Below are positions 1 to 11,826 of a stretch of DNA of 64,000 bases, piece by piece. Origin of the DNA: Diploscapter coronatus (lineage: Eukaryota; Nematoda; Chromadorea; Rhabditida; Rhabditidae); assembly GCA_964036155.1 (NCBI GenBank), contig OZ038422.1, positions 86,823,201 through 86,887,200 of the forward strand, written 5' to 3'. Each line of letters begins with the position of its first letter. Position 1 is the first letter of the stretch. A program made the translations under genes and the position numbers. The notes under the pieces were generated by a model. It was not told where the DNA came from and did no database searches. It saw only the letters and a program-made list of their open reading frames with translations.

Positions 1-1009
1 ACTACTTCCAATAGAATGATAGATATTGAGGATATCTAGATATATTTTAATAAAGTATTCAGTAATGCTAATTACCGTCATAAACTTCTTGTTCAACGCT
101 AGCGAAGAACAACATTCCTTGGGAAATTCGAACGAATCATTGTCGAGTAAATTTTCAGCGTCAGTCATACCTAAATATACCCGAATTTGAGAAATTGAAA
201 TGACATAATTTAGGAGTGTGCAAAGACGATTTTTGCTTGAAAACGAAGAAATGATATAGTGTAATTTTTTAAAATTAAATAAAACTCATTAAGTATTTCC
301 GTGTTGAACAAAATTGCATATTTCTTCAAAGAAAAACTAAAAGGAATCTAATAAATTGAGCAGATTAATATATTCTACAAGAAACTTTTAAAAATGACAA
401 TTTTATAATGTTTGGATAGTTTATGTTTGTAAAATGTTATCAAAACCGATCGATAACAAATTAATGTGCAAACTCTATGTAATAGCCTCGTGGTCTTTGT
501 TTGGATGCTTTTATCAAACCAGGAAATTCAAAGACTACTTTTGCAGTTCATCGCAATAATTGTGTCATAATTTAGGCAATCTTCCTTTGTAAAGTTTCAA
601 GATTAGCTTTTTATAAATCAAAATTTGATTTTTTCAGCTCTAACAAATATCCAAAATACTGGCAACAAAAGATATTCATATTGAGAAATGGGCTTACTTA
701 GCCTGTGCTATAAGTGAGCATGCTCTCGTGTGTGTGGACAATGAAGAGAGCCTAGAGAAATGGGGGCACCAAGGGGGGAAGGAATTAGCCTCTTACATTT
801 TCTAGTGCAAATTAGAAAATCAAAAAACAATTAACAAACGCTATTTCAAAACTAATTCGAACCACCATCATTACCAGATCATCTGAATCGTTGAGAAGTT
901 GTATCGAATGCTCGTGAGGTAGAACTGTTTATCATCTTGGCTAGATGGAAAACGAGTGACCTTGGGTGCATAGCAAAATCATAAAAATCCAAAAATTGTA
1001 AATTTTAGA
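1..1009. other. 5' flank, no gene seen
   Basis: AT-rich sequence without a convincing coding exon on either strand. A T-rich stretch ending in ATTTTAG lies 1 nt before the ATG at 1010 and would serve as the trans-splice or intron acceptor of the next gene. Confidence 0.5.
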
Positions 1010-2814
1010 ATGTCGTGCACCAGCCGCATTTCGCTGCTCATCTGCGTGCTTCTGGAGATCTTCATTCGTGGCGCATTCGGTTGCTACGGGGATGATTGCC
1101 TTGAACAAATTAAGGCCGATCACGTCGACATGATTAAGGTCGCGTCACGATCTACCTCCGATCATTTTGGATTACTGTAAATTCGTTCAGTCGGCGATCA
1201 TGAAGGAGATGAACTGGGACGGATTCCCGGATGTGACGATCACCGACGAGCAGAGAGTGCAGGCGCTGATGGATTACGAAAAGGGTAGATAGAAAAAGCT
1301 AAAAATCAGCAGACCTTCACATGATAATTTTGATAGATGGGGAAATAATTGGAGTGATCTAGATCAGGCTCAACTTTTAACTGACTCATTACGAGTTTCT
1401 CTTATCAATTTTTTACGAACAAACGATACATCATCAACAGACGTAAGTTAATGACACAACGACGAATTACAGGCACTATTCTCCGAGCTTGATAAATGAA
1501 GTCAATTTAGAGCACGGCCCCATTCCGCCTCATTGGAACTTGGCAAACGCGGACGGCGAGTCGTTCACACTCCCCTCGGGAGATGAGTGCGACGAAGATC
1601 CCAAACAGAACTGTTGCGTCGAGAACTTCTATATCGATTTTGGGGAGGTGCTTTTTCATCGATATGACGTTTATTATACTAAAAATATGCTGATGACTAA
1701 TTCTTACCGGATCTGCATTGTGAATAATTTCCTTATCACTCTATTTTGCGACAATTTCTTCCTTCCTTTCTCTCATAAATGAAAGAGAGTGAAGGGGTCG
1801 GGAAATAGTGGCAAAAGGTGAACACATAATCGTTATTTTTTATTCGTTTATAACTTGGTCAAGAGATTAACGTACGCAATGTGACGGCACACGCTCCAAT
1901 GGGCGGTATTTTTCCCAACAGGCAAAAAGAACAGGAGTGTTTCTTTATCTCTTTGAATAAGTACCGCCTATGGATTTATGTTCCAGTTTGCACATACTAA
2001 TAAAGCGATTATAACGGATAATTTCACGCTCAGATCAATATGACAGCGGTCGTCGTCCCGAAGAGGTACAATGCCGGTTTCTGCAATGGTCCGTGCGCTG
2101 CGACCGAATACATTGCTGTAATCTTTCTATTTTCTGTTTTATCTAGCCTAGCCTAACTTTGATCTATGAATTATTATTTCTATCCATTTATGTAGTCCAT
2201 TTTTGGCATACAATACTGGAAAGATTTGTACTCTCTTGATAAGAGTCGTCAAATACCTTTCAAAATGGAAGAAATAGTTCGCTATGATCAAATTCAGCAA
2301 CATCTCACGGGCTTCAGCTACCAGAATTTCTTCGTGATGCAGCAGTTGAGAAACGGAAAGAAACCATCGTTCATGTGTCGGCCGAAGAAGTACATTTATG
2401 ATGAACTAGCTTTGAGTGATCATAGATAGCAGTTTGATAACATTTTATAATCAGATCCATAATTACTTTCAGAGATTTCTTTAAATACCTCCATATTCGT
2501 GACCATTTCATTCATTCTCCACCGTATAGTTTTGCGTGCAGAAATCAAAAATGAAAAAAAAAATTGGGCTAGAGTGCCGAGAAGCGGGAGTTTGTATGCA
2601 ATAAGTGAATGAAGGTTAGAGAGAATAGGAACAAGGGCATTTCCTTCAATTGCTCGAAACAAAAGAATAACTTGCCTTAGATTACTCATAAATTGATTTT
2701 GAGGATTATTTATTCTGCAGATACAGGCCACTCAAGATGATCATTATCGAGGATGGCAAGACGAACGTGATCACCATCGATGGCATTGTCGACAAATGTG
2801 AATGCAGCTACTAA
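1010..2814 (+). CDS. TGF-beta superfamily ligand (DAF-7/myostatin-like)
   Basis: Secreted TGF-beta type signalling ligand. I read seven exons: 1010-1138, 1191-1284, 1363-1442, 1513-1647, 2034-2117, 2196-2389, 2721-2814 (TAA). Together they give 269 aa with every phase matching. The N-terminus is a hydrophobic signal peptide ending near GAFG. The short prodomain contains IKSAIMKEM, resembling the IKSQILSKL helix of the myostatin propeptide. The mature domain shows CDEDPKQNCCVENFYIDFGE, then VVVPKRYNAGFCNGPC, then CRPKKYRPLKMIIIEDGK and the terminal CECSY, which is the cystine-knot order. The Cys-Asp-Glu...Cys-Cys start is typical of the myostatin/activin/DAF-7 branch. Odd points: the GWxxW motif expected after FGE is replaced by INMTAV, no clear RxxR furin site precedes the mature domain, the spacer between the second and third knuckles is long, and the exon 4 acceptor (TTAGAG) is weak. 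The family is secure; the exact subfamily is inferred. Confidence 0.85.
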
Positions 2815-3206
2815 TTCCCCTTTCCTTTATCTTATCCAACCCCCCGAAATGTCGTACGTTTTCTCGAATAGAAGTTTATTTTTAAAGGTAGTGTGAAGCA
2901 TGAAATTCATCTTCTATTTTAGTGATGAGAATAGATCTTTGCGCAATATAGCCGAATATAAAGACCCTTTTCGAGTTGTATCCTTTGTCATGGGTTAAAG
3001 TGGGCAACGACCTATTTACAACGACATTTTCCCATTTTTCTATGCACATCCCTGTAAGCATGGAAACCTACCAATCCTCATCCATTTCTCCCTCCAATTC
3101 ATGATTTGATGAGAATAAACATCCTCTGGAATATTTCAATCGATTTGTAATGATGTATCTTCGAAAAAGTCGATTCTACCCTCGATTTCAAACGACAAGT
3201 CATTTC
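2815..3206. other. intergenic, no feature seen
   Basis: AT-rich spacer between the TGF-beta gene and the palindromic element. No exon or repeat was recognised. Confidence 0.4.
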
Positions 3207-4170
3207 TTAAGACGCATTCTTTGAATAACCCGAACAAAATATAAAGAGTAGCCGGACAACTGCAAAAGTGTCTCGGATCCGAACCAAACTTATATGGTGG
3301 ATACACCCATGGATCCTATTCACAAAAATGGGGAGACCAGATCCCGCCCCTAAAAGTGGACGGGGCTAGGTGGGGGTCAAAGTTGGGAATTTTGACGATT
3401 TGACTGTCAAGGGGAGGTACAAAGAAAACTTTTTTGCTATGAAAGATTTTCGAAAAATTTAAAAAGCATAATGTAGCCCATGTAATTGCGCATATTCTGG
3501 TATATAGATTTCCAAGCAACAACCACCTTTTGTGTCGGGAAGGGGTCCCGATGTCAAAAATGGGGGCATGCCGACCCTCATTTTTCAGAAAATCGATTTT
3601 CCTGAAAAATTTTAGGAGAAGTTCCAAAAATCTAATTCTATATTCGGATTCTACGTATCAAATTACCCTAAAATCAGTTATAAAAGACATTAATTAGGGC
3701 GGACATTTTTGAGAAAAATGCAGTCAAATGGGCGTGGTCCGAAGGTCGAGTTTTAAAAAATCGATCGAAAAAATTCAAACGATACACCAATCGATAGCCT
3801 TTGAAAAACTGAGCAACTTTTGTGAAGACATTTTGGGTCTAGCTATAATAGTATGCGTGGTATGGAGGTTTGAATGGGTCAGACCCACGAAAATGACAAA
3901 AATATTCAAAAAATTCATAATTTTTCGAATATCTTTTATAGCAAAAAAATTTTCTTGTACCTCCCCTTGACAGTCAAATCGTCAAAATTCCCAACTTTGA
4001 CCCCCACCTAGCCCCGTCCACTTTTAGGGGCGGGATCTGATCTCCCCATTTTTGTGAATAGGATCCATGGGTGTATCCACCATATAAGTTTGGTTCGGAT
4101 CCGAGACACTTTTGCAGTTGTCCGGCCACTCTTTATATTTTGTTTGGGCTATTCAAAGAATGCGTCTTAA
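3207..4170. mobile_element. TTAA-flanked palindromic (foldback) DNA transposon, non-autonomous
   Basis: Two inverted arms of at least 210 nt run inward from 3207 and 4170. The left arm starts TTAAGACGCATTCTTTGAAT and the right arm ends GAATGCGTCTTAA. TTAA at both ends fits the target duplication of piggyBac-type elements. The arms stay similar for about 270 nt with many point differences. No transposase frame is present; the open frames inside are short and palindromic. The centre (about 3780-3830) contains a block resembling ones in the elements at 37.8 and 41.1 kb (GAAAAACTGAGCAAC then TTTGTGAAGACA). Confidence 0.8.
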
Positions 4171-4846
4171 CTTGTTTTTTTAATCAAAATTTGCACGAAA
4201 TTATGCGACATACCAATAGAAGAGACCCTTTCCTAGACTAACTTATCATTGTATGAAGATCAGCACTCAAAATTCAGCTTTCTCGTTAATTTTCTCACCA
4301 TCAGAATAGCCATTTTAGGAAAAATTATCATAAATTTTTCATAGAAAGGTTTTACAAAAAAAATAGTTTTATAAGGCCAGCCAACGCTCTATTAGAATAA
4401 ATTTTTTACTATCCTATCGCTTTTCATTAAAGCGAAATCGTTTAAAGTTTGTGAGCTTTCCAAAAATTATAGGTTTAGCCAAATTGAGCATTATTCCTGC
4501 AAGCAGCAATGACGAGGATTGAAAGTTAGTAAAATAAGATAAGGAGATATAATTCTATTTATCTTTGGCTAATAGTAAATCAACATGCATTTTAAATGAA
4601 GAAAAATCAAATTAGTTTTAATGATCCAGGTAGGAAAGAGCTTTTCAACCAACCCCATATACATACACATATGAATATATTTACATAGATACATGCGAAC
4701 ATTTCGCTGCTTGTTTTAATCAAATTTATTTGAATACCAAGAGATATTAATAAATCAAGGTTGTAAAATTGTCATGGATCATAGGATGATGCTTCAAAAA
4801 CGGCGTGTTACCCATTTTCTTTCGATTACATATGCTTCTTGCATTT
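4171..4846. other. intergenic, no gene seen
   Basis: AT-rich spacer downstream of the leftward metallothionein gene. No coding or repeat signal was recognised. Confidence 0.4.
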
Positions 4847-5425
4847 CTATTTATTGCAGGTGCAGGTGCCCTTGCAGTCGCCTGAATTTATTATTTTTTT
4901 TTTTATAATTATGCATCAAAACAGTGATATATCAAATGAGTTTGAAAATCTATTATTGGTCTGCTTTCGCTTTGTCTCATCCTAAATACTCTCATTTTTA
5001 TTAGCCTCTATAATTTTGTACAGTATTATTTATTGTCAATGAAATAATGAGCACTCACACTCAGGACGCTCAGCGCCGGCAGCCTTAGCACAGCAAGCCT
5101 TAGGAGAGCAGTCGTAGCAGTGGCACTAAAAATAGTTAAATTTTTAAAGATATTTTCATAGTAATTATCTGACCTGTCCAGGCTCACAGATGCAAGCGGT
5201 CTGGCAGCATCGGCAGTCGCCCGTGCAAATTCCTGAAATTGAATACTTTAGATGAAATTCTTATAGAAATGCGCTATGAACTTTAATGTAGCCGGCTACC
5301 ATAATTTTTTCTTATAAAATCCAAAATTATTGTTTGCTAATGACAGTGCAACTATTGATCAGCAGATAAGCTGCTAATATTGAGATTTTTAGGAAATTTA
5401 AAAATTTACCACACTTGCAAGTCAT
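4847..5425 (-). CDS. metallothionein, divergent copy (58 aa)
   Basis: Cysteine-rich cytosolic metal-binding protein. Four exons on the minus strand: 5425-5410, 5232-5174, 5125-5059, 4881-4847, summing to 59 codons. It starts MTCKCG and contains ICEPGQCHCYDC and ACCAKAAGAE, closely matching the two plus-strand copies at 6.4 and 8.4 kb, with introns at the same places and phases. It has 17 cysteines against 20 in the other two. The KCC of exon 3 is replaced by ERPEC, and the final Lys-Cys-Glu-Cys pair is lost so that the protein ends CTCNK. A TATTTAAG box (5489-5496, minus strand) lies about 64 nt before the ATG. It probably has a different metal stoichiometry; that is inference. Confidence 0.88.
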
Positions 5426-6395
5426 GACGCGTTTGTGAGATTCGAGAGAAGATTCCAATGAGCAGCGAGGCTATGTCTGGTCGCGGCGCTTAAATAAGGG
5501 CAGGTGTCTATTGCAAACGGGAAGAGAACGGAATAGATAAGCGGGAGAGGAACAATCGAGAGAATGGGCAAAGTGGCGAGTCGTGTGACTGGGGGGGGAA
5601 ACGACTGGAAAGGGTCTTGCAAGGGCCTAGTAACGCACCGCAATCGAGGGCAGATGATGCGCTTCTCTGGACTCTCCTTCCCTGTTCTTTCCATCTCATT
5701 GCGTACCGAGCACAAGAGAACAATTCATCACAGCACACATATACATACATACTTATGCTTCTTCGCGATGGAACTTAAAAATTCACGTAAATATCCATAT
5801 GGAAACCGTTTCAAAAGGACGAACTTAATTTGATCTATGGTGACAAAGCCATAAAATATCGGCTGCCAATCATCATCTAACAAAATCCGATTTTTTGATG
5901 GTAGATTTTTCAAAACTAGTTTGTCGAATGCATTTTCTCGAAAAATACTACAGTATATTGTCGACTGTGAGTAAGTGAATATTGCATACGCTTTGCAACT
6001 CGCTTTTACACACGCCCCGCTTTTCTTTCCCTCGTTATTTCTTTTCGTCTCTCGGGAAAAGTGAAGAGAAATAGAGGCGGGGCATGAGGGGGAGGCAGGT
6101 TGCAAAGAGTATGCAATATTCACTTATTCACAATCCACTATACCACAAGTCGCAGAGGACGGGCTAGACTTCGACTACACAGCCAGTGGCCATACCAGTC
6201 ACGGGATTCGGCACTTTTTGCTCGTTATCACTCAACTATTTTCCACTTTTACCTTTTCCTCCCCTTCTTTCCTCGTTTGCTTCCCTTGCAATAAACATTC
6301 GCTCTATTTAAAGTCGCATAGGACATCTTTCGATACAATTTGCAGTCCTTAAAATTCAGAGCTTCTAGTAATTTCTAAATCCACTAATCGACAAA
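5426..6395. promoter_or_regulatory. bidirectional upstream region of metallothionein genes
   Basis: About 970 nt between two divergently transcribed metallothionein genes. TATTTAAG (5489-5496, for the leftward gene) and TATTTAAA (6305-6312, for the rightward gene) sit 64-84 nt before the start codons, as TATA boxes would. A block CAATAAACATTCGCTCTATT at 6289 recurs almost unchanged before the third copy at 8282, suggesting a conserved promoter. A TTATCA (GATA-type) site is present near 6226. Open frames in this interval look like chance. Confidence 0.5.
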
Positions 6396-6972
6396 ATGAC
6401 CTGCAAGTGTGGCAAGTTTTTTTTGTTGAAAATACTCTTTTTCCAATATGAAGATACCAAATAAGAAATTCCTCTCGAGAATTTCACTATCCATATTTCA
6501 TCATGAATTTTCGTCACTCGTATTGCATCATGAGAAATGTCGACATTTTGATAATGATTCAAAGATTTCATCAAAATTTTATCAATTACAGGAATCTGCT
6601 CTGGCGAGTGCAAGTGCTGCTCCGACAAGTGCATTTGCGAGCCGGGAAAGGTAAGATTGTGTTAAAAAATGTTTAGTCCAATTTTTCAAAATCTTAGTGC
6701 CACTGCTACGATTGTAAGTCGAAGAAGGGTTGCTGTGCCAAGGCCGCTGAAGCCAAGTGCTGTGAAAGTAGGAAAATTTTTGCACAAAATAATCTTGCAT
6801 CTTAGCGATAAAAGTTTTGACAAAAATTTCATAAAGAGGAAAATAACAACGTGATATGATACCGTTTTAGCAGAATCTTTATTGAAGAGCTTGGATTTAA
6901 AAAAAAAAAAGATTATTTTCAGACAACTGCAAGGGCAACTGCCACTGCTCCAAGTGCGAGTGCTCCAAGTAA
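6396..6972 (+). CDS. metallothionein (64 aa)
   Basis: Nematode-type metallothionein with 20 cysteines, binding Zn/Cd/Cu in the cytosol. Exons 6396-6411, 6592-6650, 6698-6767, 6923-6972. Motifs in order: MTCKCG, ICSGECKCC, CICEPGKCHCYDC, GCCAKAAEAKCCE, CKGNCHCSKCECSK. The last part resembles the C-terminal CKCANCEC motif of C. elegans MTL proteins. Intron 1 must start G|GCAAGT, a GC-AG intron: both paralogues have GT at the identical phase-1 position, and using the next GT would break the frame. The gene shares a TATA box and a CAATAAACA promoter block with the next copy, and has AATAAA downstream. Confidence 0.92.
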
Positions 6973-8384
6973 ACTCCAAGAAATAACATCAAAATTTAAT
7001 CTCCAAAAATTAGTCAATCATTCATTATCCAATTGTAGAATATCGCATTTATATGGTACGTGTATCCGAATAAACTATTTATCTTGAAAATTTTAAAATA
7101 CTAAAAAAGGAGATATCATCATCCAATATGAAGTATGAATAAAGGCCCGACAATAATAAACGGTGAAATCGCCGATTCCTCGCTTTCAGAAGCTTTTTTT
7201 TCAAGCAGTTCACTTTAACTTAATTATCTCGTTAATTAGGCAATTAATCTACGATTTTTTTTACAAACTTCCGTTGCTTAATCAATAGCAATGAGGTTCA
7301 TATAAAACTTGCCTATCCTTGTATGGTTTTTCTTGTGTTATTTGGAATGGAGTGAGCCTATCCAAAATTTTGAGTTCGCGTTAGCCTCAATTCAATTCAA
7401 CTAGTTAGTGAGAACTTATTGTGGGTGGTTTGGTACGGGTTCTGTCATTTTCCGAAAAAAATATGTTATTTATAATGAGATCGTTCTTATATATTGTTAT
7501 CTAAGCTCATAGGTAACCAATTGATATACAGATACTCACGAAAATTACATTTTTATTAAAGTGATATCAAAATTATGTTTGCTTATTCTCAAAGCATAAA
7601 ATCACCAAAGTTCCTTATTAAGTGCCTTTAAAATATTTATTTTCTAATGATAGAACTGAATGCTATTGAAAGCGGTAAAAATTAAGGATAATATGTGTTT
7701 CAGCTCATTAAAAACCGTTTATTGCTGATAAAGAACATCAGAAATAAGGATGGAAGAATTGTAGTTTGCAAGTCAAGTCGAAGTTTTGTTCGTCTTCCAT
7801 GAACATTAGATAACCTATCGTATTTATGAACACAGCATTTTAACGGAGATTTTTAAGTAATTTTCATTTTAATTTTCGATTTCTATTAGTCGTAATTAAA
7901 TAAGGGTTTTTATAATAGTGCTAATCATGGAAGAAAATTGCTGTACAATAAAAGAATCATATCCAATAATTATCGCAAATTATGTAATGGAATAATGACG
8001 CTTATTTTAATGTGATAAAGCTTTTTTCAAATATTTTTTAATGGTTTTTTAAAAAAATATTCCTACAAATAAAACATCTGCGTGTGATGATTTATTCTTC
8101 TGTACTCGCAATGCAGTGAGTCGAAAGTGCAGAGAGACCAGAGACGCAAAAAAAAACGGTCATACGTCCTCATCCGAGCGGAAATCGATATCTTTCCATC
8201 CCTTACCAGCTTATTTCCCCAGTCATACGTTGTTTTTGCCCGTTCTCGCAAATATTTCACTCTTATTTTTCATTTCGCTTTCAATAAACACTCGATCTAT
8301 TTATTTAAGGATCCATAAAACGTTTTCAGCTCATAGTAGTCAAATTCTGACTCGGTAGGCTTCTGGCAGTTTCAAAAACTCAAT
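6973..8384. other. intergenic between metallothionein genes
   Basis: Mostly AT-rich spacer. The last 110 nt hold the promoter of the next gene: CAATAAACACTCGATCTATT at 8282 followed by TATTTATTTAAG (8299-8310), about 78 nt before the ATG. No other gene was seen. Confidence 0.45.
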
Positions 8385-9317
8385 ATGCCTTGCAAGTGTG
8401 GTGAGTCTAAAAAATTATAGTTATAGGAAAGAGAAAATTATGCCTTAGAACGTTCATAAATTCCAAATTTCATTTTTTAGTTTCATCATTTATAATCATC
8501 ATTGCTTTGCATTACTTAAATAGCTTAACTAGAGGAAGAAAGCTCCGCGCCACCTCGTGAAGACAAAAACATGCCGATCTTTTCCGGAGCTCATTTAAAA
8601 TGCAAACATGAAAATTTTATGGATTTTCCTCCGGAAATATATGAAATCGAATATCATGAACAATTTTACCCAATAAATCACCTATTTCTCTTTCGAATAC
8701 TGCATTGAAAGTTAAAATCATGATTTTTTCAACAAAAAAATGATCGAAAATTCGATTTTTAACAATATTTTTGTGTCGCGCTTATACATATACGGTTCAT
8801 GGTTAACTTGATGTATTTTTATCCTAAGTTTATTTAGAAAAAAATAAAATGAAAATAAACCAGTAAACGCCAGAAAATTCGCAAAAACTACTCTCCGCCG
8901 TTATAAAATTCCAAAGGCGGCACTTGCGCCCTCTAAACATAACCATTTTTGCAATCAAACCATCAAGAATTAGATTCTATGGGTGACTATTTCAGGTATC
9001 TGCTCTGGAGGTTGCAAATGCTGTGAGGAGAAGTGCATTTGCGAGCCTGGAAAGGTGAATCCACGTTGTCGCGCTACGTGACAACGTGAAATCATATTTC
9101 TGCATATGAAATTCTTATCTGCGACTTTCAAAGTACATATTTGATGAATAATTTCAGTGCCATTGCTACGATTGTAAGACTAAGGCTTGCTGCGCCAAGG
9201 CCGCGGATAAGAAATGTTGTGGAGGTTGGATATAAATTTATTTTATTATTTATAAGTAATATTTCAGATAGCTGCCAGGGGAATTGCAATTGTACCAAGT
9301 GCGAATGCTCCAAATAA
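8385..9317 (+). CDS. metallothionein (63 aa)
   Basis: Third member of the cluster, 20 cysteines. Exons 8385-8400, 8996-9054, 9158-9224, 9268-9317, with the same four-exon plan and phases as its neighbours. Motifs: MPCKCG, ICSGGCKCCEEKC, CICEPGKCHCYDC, ACCAKAADKKCCG, CQGNCNCTKCECSK. Intron 1 is long (595 nt) and starts with the canonical GTGAGT. Intron 3 is only 43 nt. It is the closest relative of the 6.4 kb copy, in tandem orientation, consistent with local duplication. Confidence 0.92.
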
Positions 9318-10437
9318 ACCGCTGACTCTTCCACAATGACAATTAATTCCATGCCATTTATCTATCCAATCAATCAAATACTCAGTATCTGGTTCCAAAG
9401 TTTCGATAAAAATCTTTTAACGTTATTTTATTATCAGAAATGTACTTGAATAAATATTTATTACAAATCAATTGTTTTGTGAATTCGGAATTTTTTGAAA
9501 TTTTTAAAATCAAATTCCGACTAGTATTCGCCGAGTTCTACTGATAGAATTGTTATACATAAGCCTTTGACGGAGACAAATCTAAAATTATTTTTTTAGG
9601 TAAAAGGTGGATATCAGCCGGTAAAACTTTGCCAAAATACTTCCTAGGATGGGAGGATAATTTTAAGATCAAACTTGGTCAATTCCGAAATTGCCACTTC
9701 AAAACCCTTCCTTGTGAGCACGACTCTGAAATGGTCTCATCCAAGCAATCACTTGCCGGTATAAAATTAAGGCAAGTCTGAAAATGTGGCTTTTTGGACG
9801 AGATGTTTTTGATTTTATTTTTTACAACTAGAACCTCTTCGCTTCGCGTCTACTCGCTCGTCGTTCTAGTGCCAGTCTTCGGCTGGCTGTCAGAATTTCA
9901 ATGACATCTACTATCTTTATTTCTAATTTAGTTTGATTTAGCTGAATTTGTGTTAAACTGATTTAAGATTCGTAATTAAATTGGATTAAATTGAAACTAC
10001 CCAATTTTTAAAAATAAGAATATAAATATAGAAATTCTGTCAATGATAGAACCAAGAATAGGATTTAATTCAAAATATTTAACAGACAAATGTTCAATAA
10101 TTTATATTTCAATTGCATGATAATTTAAAATGAAATGATTAGAGATTAGTAAATTCGATAAAATCTCTCCAATTTCTTACAAAATTTCCTATAAATTCAA
10201 CCTATTCTGGTACTTGTTTTTGGCAAATTGAAATTAAAAATAGATTCCAACAAATGAAATCTCTCATTTTTCACGATTTGTTAATTTTTATGCAACGCAT
10301 AAAGAACTGCTACCGTGGAAAATTATTGATATATGGCTATATAAATCGTAAAAAATCAAAATATGTCATGCATTTCATAAATACTGAATGGATTGCAAAT
10401 TCTATTTATTTTCTAAGATAATGATTATGTAATTTAT
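9318..10437. other. intergenic, no gene seen
   Basis: AT-rich. The segment 9600-9800 contains a block (CACTTCAAAACCCTTC) that recurs near 19340, suggesting an old dispersed repeat whose ends I could not define. No exon was recognised. Confidence 0.35.
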
Positions 10438-10560
10438 TTACTCATTTGTGTGCACACCATGACTATCTGCGATAACGGTGGGACTTCCGTTCTGGTCGAC
10501 GTAGGCTGCACATGAATAAGTCGTTCCCAAGTCAATTCCGATTACTTCCTCCTCCCCCAT
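10438..10560 (-). pseudogene. Hsp70 N-terminal fragment
   Basis: A 40-codon frame begins MGEEEVIGIDLGTTYSCAAY, carrying the phosphate-1 ATP-binding signature of Hsp70 (IDLGTTxS), and continues to PTVIADSHG, which aligns with the Hsp70 region PEVIANDxG. It then stops at TAA (10438-10440). No further Hsp70 sequence was found on the minus strand below 10438. It could be a first exon with a donor at GA|GTAAAT whose downstream exons are lost, or a truncated copy. Confidence 0.75.
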
Positions 10561-11826
10561 TATTACCCTTATCACCTGGATTCTTGCCCATCAACACTTT
10601 AAGAAAAATCAATGATAAATAGAAATTGATGATTGCAAGCATTCTATATAAAAATCGATTAACCTAGATTACATGAGAACTAAAGTAAGAAATAAGGCCA
10701 TTTAAACGATGAAAACGGGAGAAATTCTGTTATAAGCATACTATATTATCAATACTAATTGCGAATTGATAGTTAATGAGTAAAGAAATATACTATTTGA
10801 AAATTTACATATCAATGCATATAATGAACATAATTATTGTTTGTGAAGCTATAAATTTTCTTTTAAATCATAAGACACTCATAGTCAGCGAATAATTGTG
10901 CCTCTATTTTTCAAACATGATGAACAGGTTCGTTACGAAATTGATATAATAAAAATATAACTGCGTTTAAGACTCTTCCCAGCACTGATGAGATATCGCT
11001 GATGAATCTTACCAACAAATGTATAATGCTCAACACCTTCTAGTTTTTGCGTATTATCAAGCTTATGAAATAAATTATCATGAAGATTGGGAAATGTGAA
11101 TCATATTTTAGTATTCATCACTGAAGCGAATAGCTAGATGATAAGGGACGAAGTACATATGCAGCCCCTTGATACCTTTCAATCGCATTGGCTCGGAAAT
11201 CTTATCTGTTCATACGAATTATGCAATGCTTTATCTTTTATAATTTCGGTTGCGTGATCAATTTCTATCCTAGTCTTTTTTCAAATATTTACATTTTCCA
11301 CTCGATTGTCTAGTTATCAAGACTCCATACCAATCTAGAAGCTTCTTTGTATCAACATATTGAAATTGAAACGGGAATTTGGAAAATACGTAACATATGA
11401 AAAATATACGAAATAATGTGGGAAGGGATTTTCTAGCCTACCCTACCCTTCACCTAACCCCATACTCTCTCAAATATTACGATGCTACAGTGTTATGAGT
11501 TTTCCAGATGGCCATTGAAACTCGAATAGTTGCGTGAAATTAGTTATTACTCATTTAAAGCTGCAGCGATTATAATAATTAGAAATATCGCAATCGTTTT
11601 CAGTTGCAATAAACAATCACAATCAGGGGTTGGCCGGAAGTTCCGATCCCGATCCTGGTTCCGGGGGTTTTTTTAATCGGTTCCGGCCTACCCCTGATCA
11701 CAATTAAAAAGCGTAAGGAAGAAAAGCAATTAGATCAATTTGCTTAATTGGAAAGCATCACTCCCAATCGTTTTGCATGCATAGAATTTAGTAAATTCGA
11801 TTTTTTTTAATGAAATCATTCAGAAA
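10561..11826. other. intergenic, one small MITE
   Basis: AT-rich spacer upstream of the M13 peptidase gene. The only structured item is the small hAT-type element at 11624-11696, described separately. Confidence 0.4.
11624..11696. mobile_element. 73-bp hAT-type MITE
   Basis: Terminal inverted repeats CAGGGGTTGGCCGGAA and TTCCGGCCTACCCCTG are flanked by a perfect 8-bp direct duplication ATCACAAT (11616-11623 and 11697-11704). CAGGG ends plus an 8-bp duplication are diagnostic of the hAT superfamily. It has no coding capacity. A decayed relative (CAGGGGTGGGCCGGAA... to ...CCTATTCCTG) lies at about 22332-22383. Confidence 0.88.
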
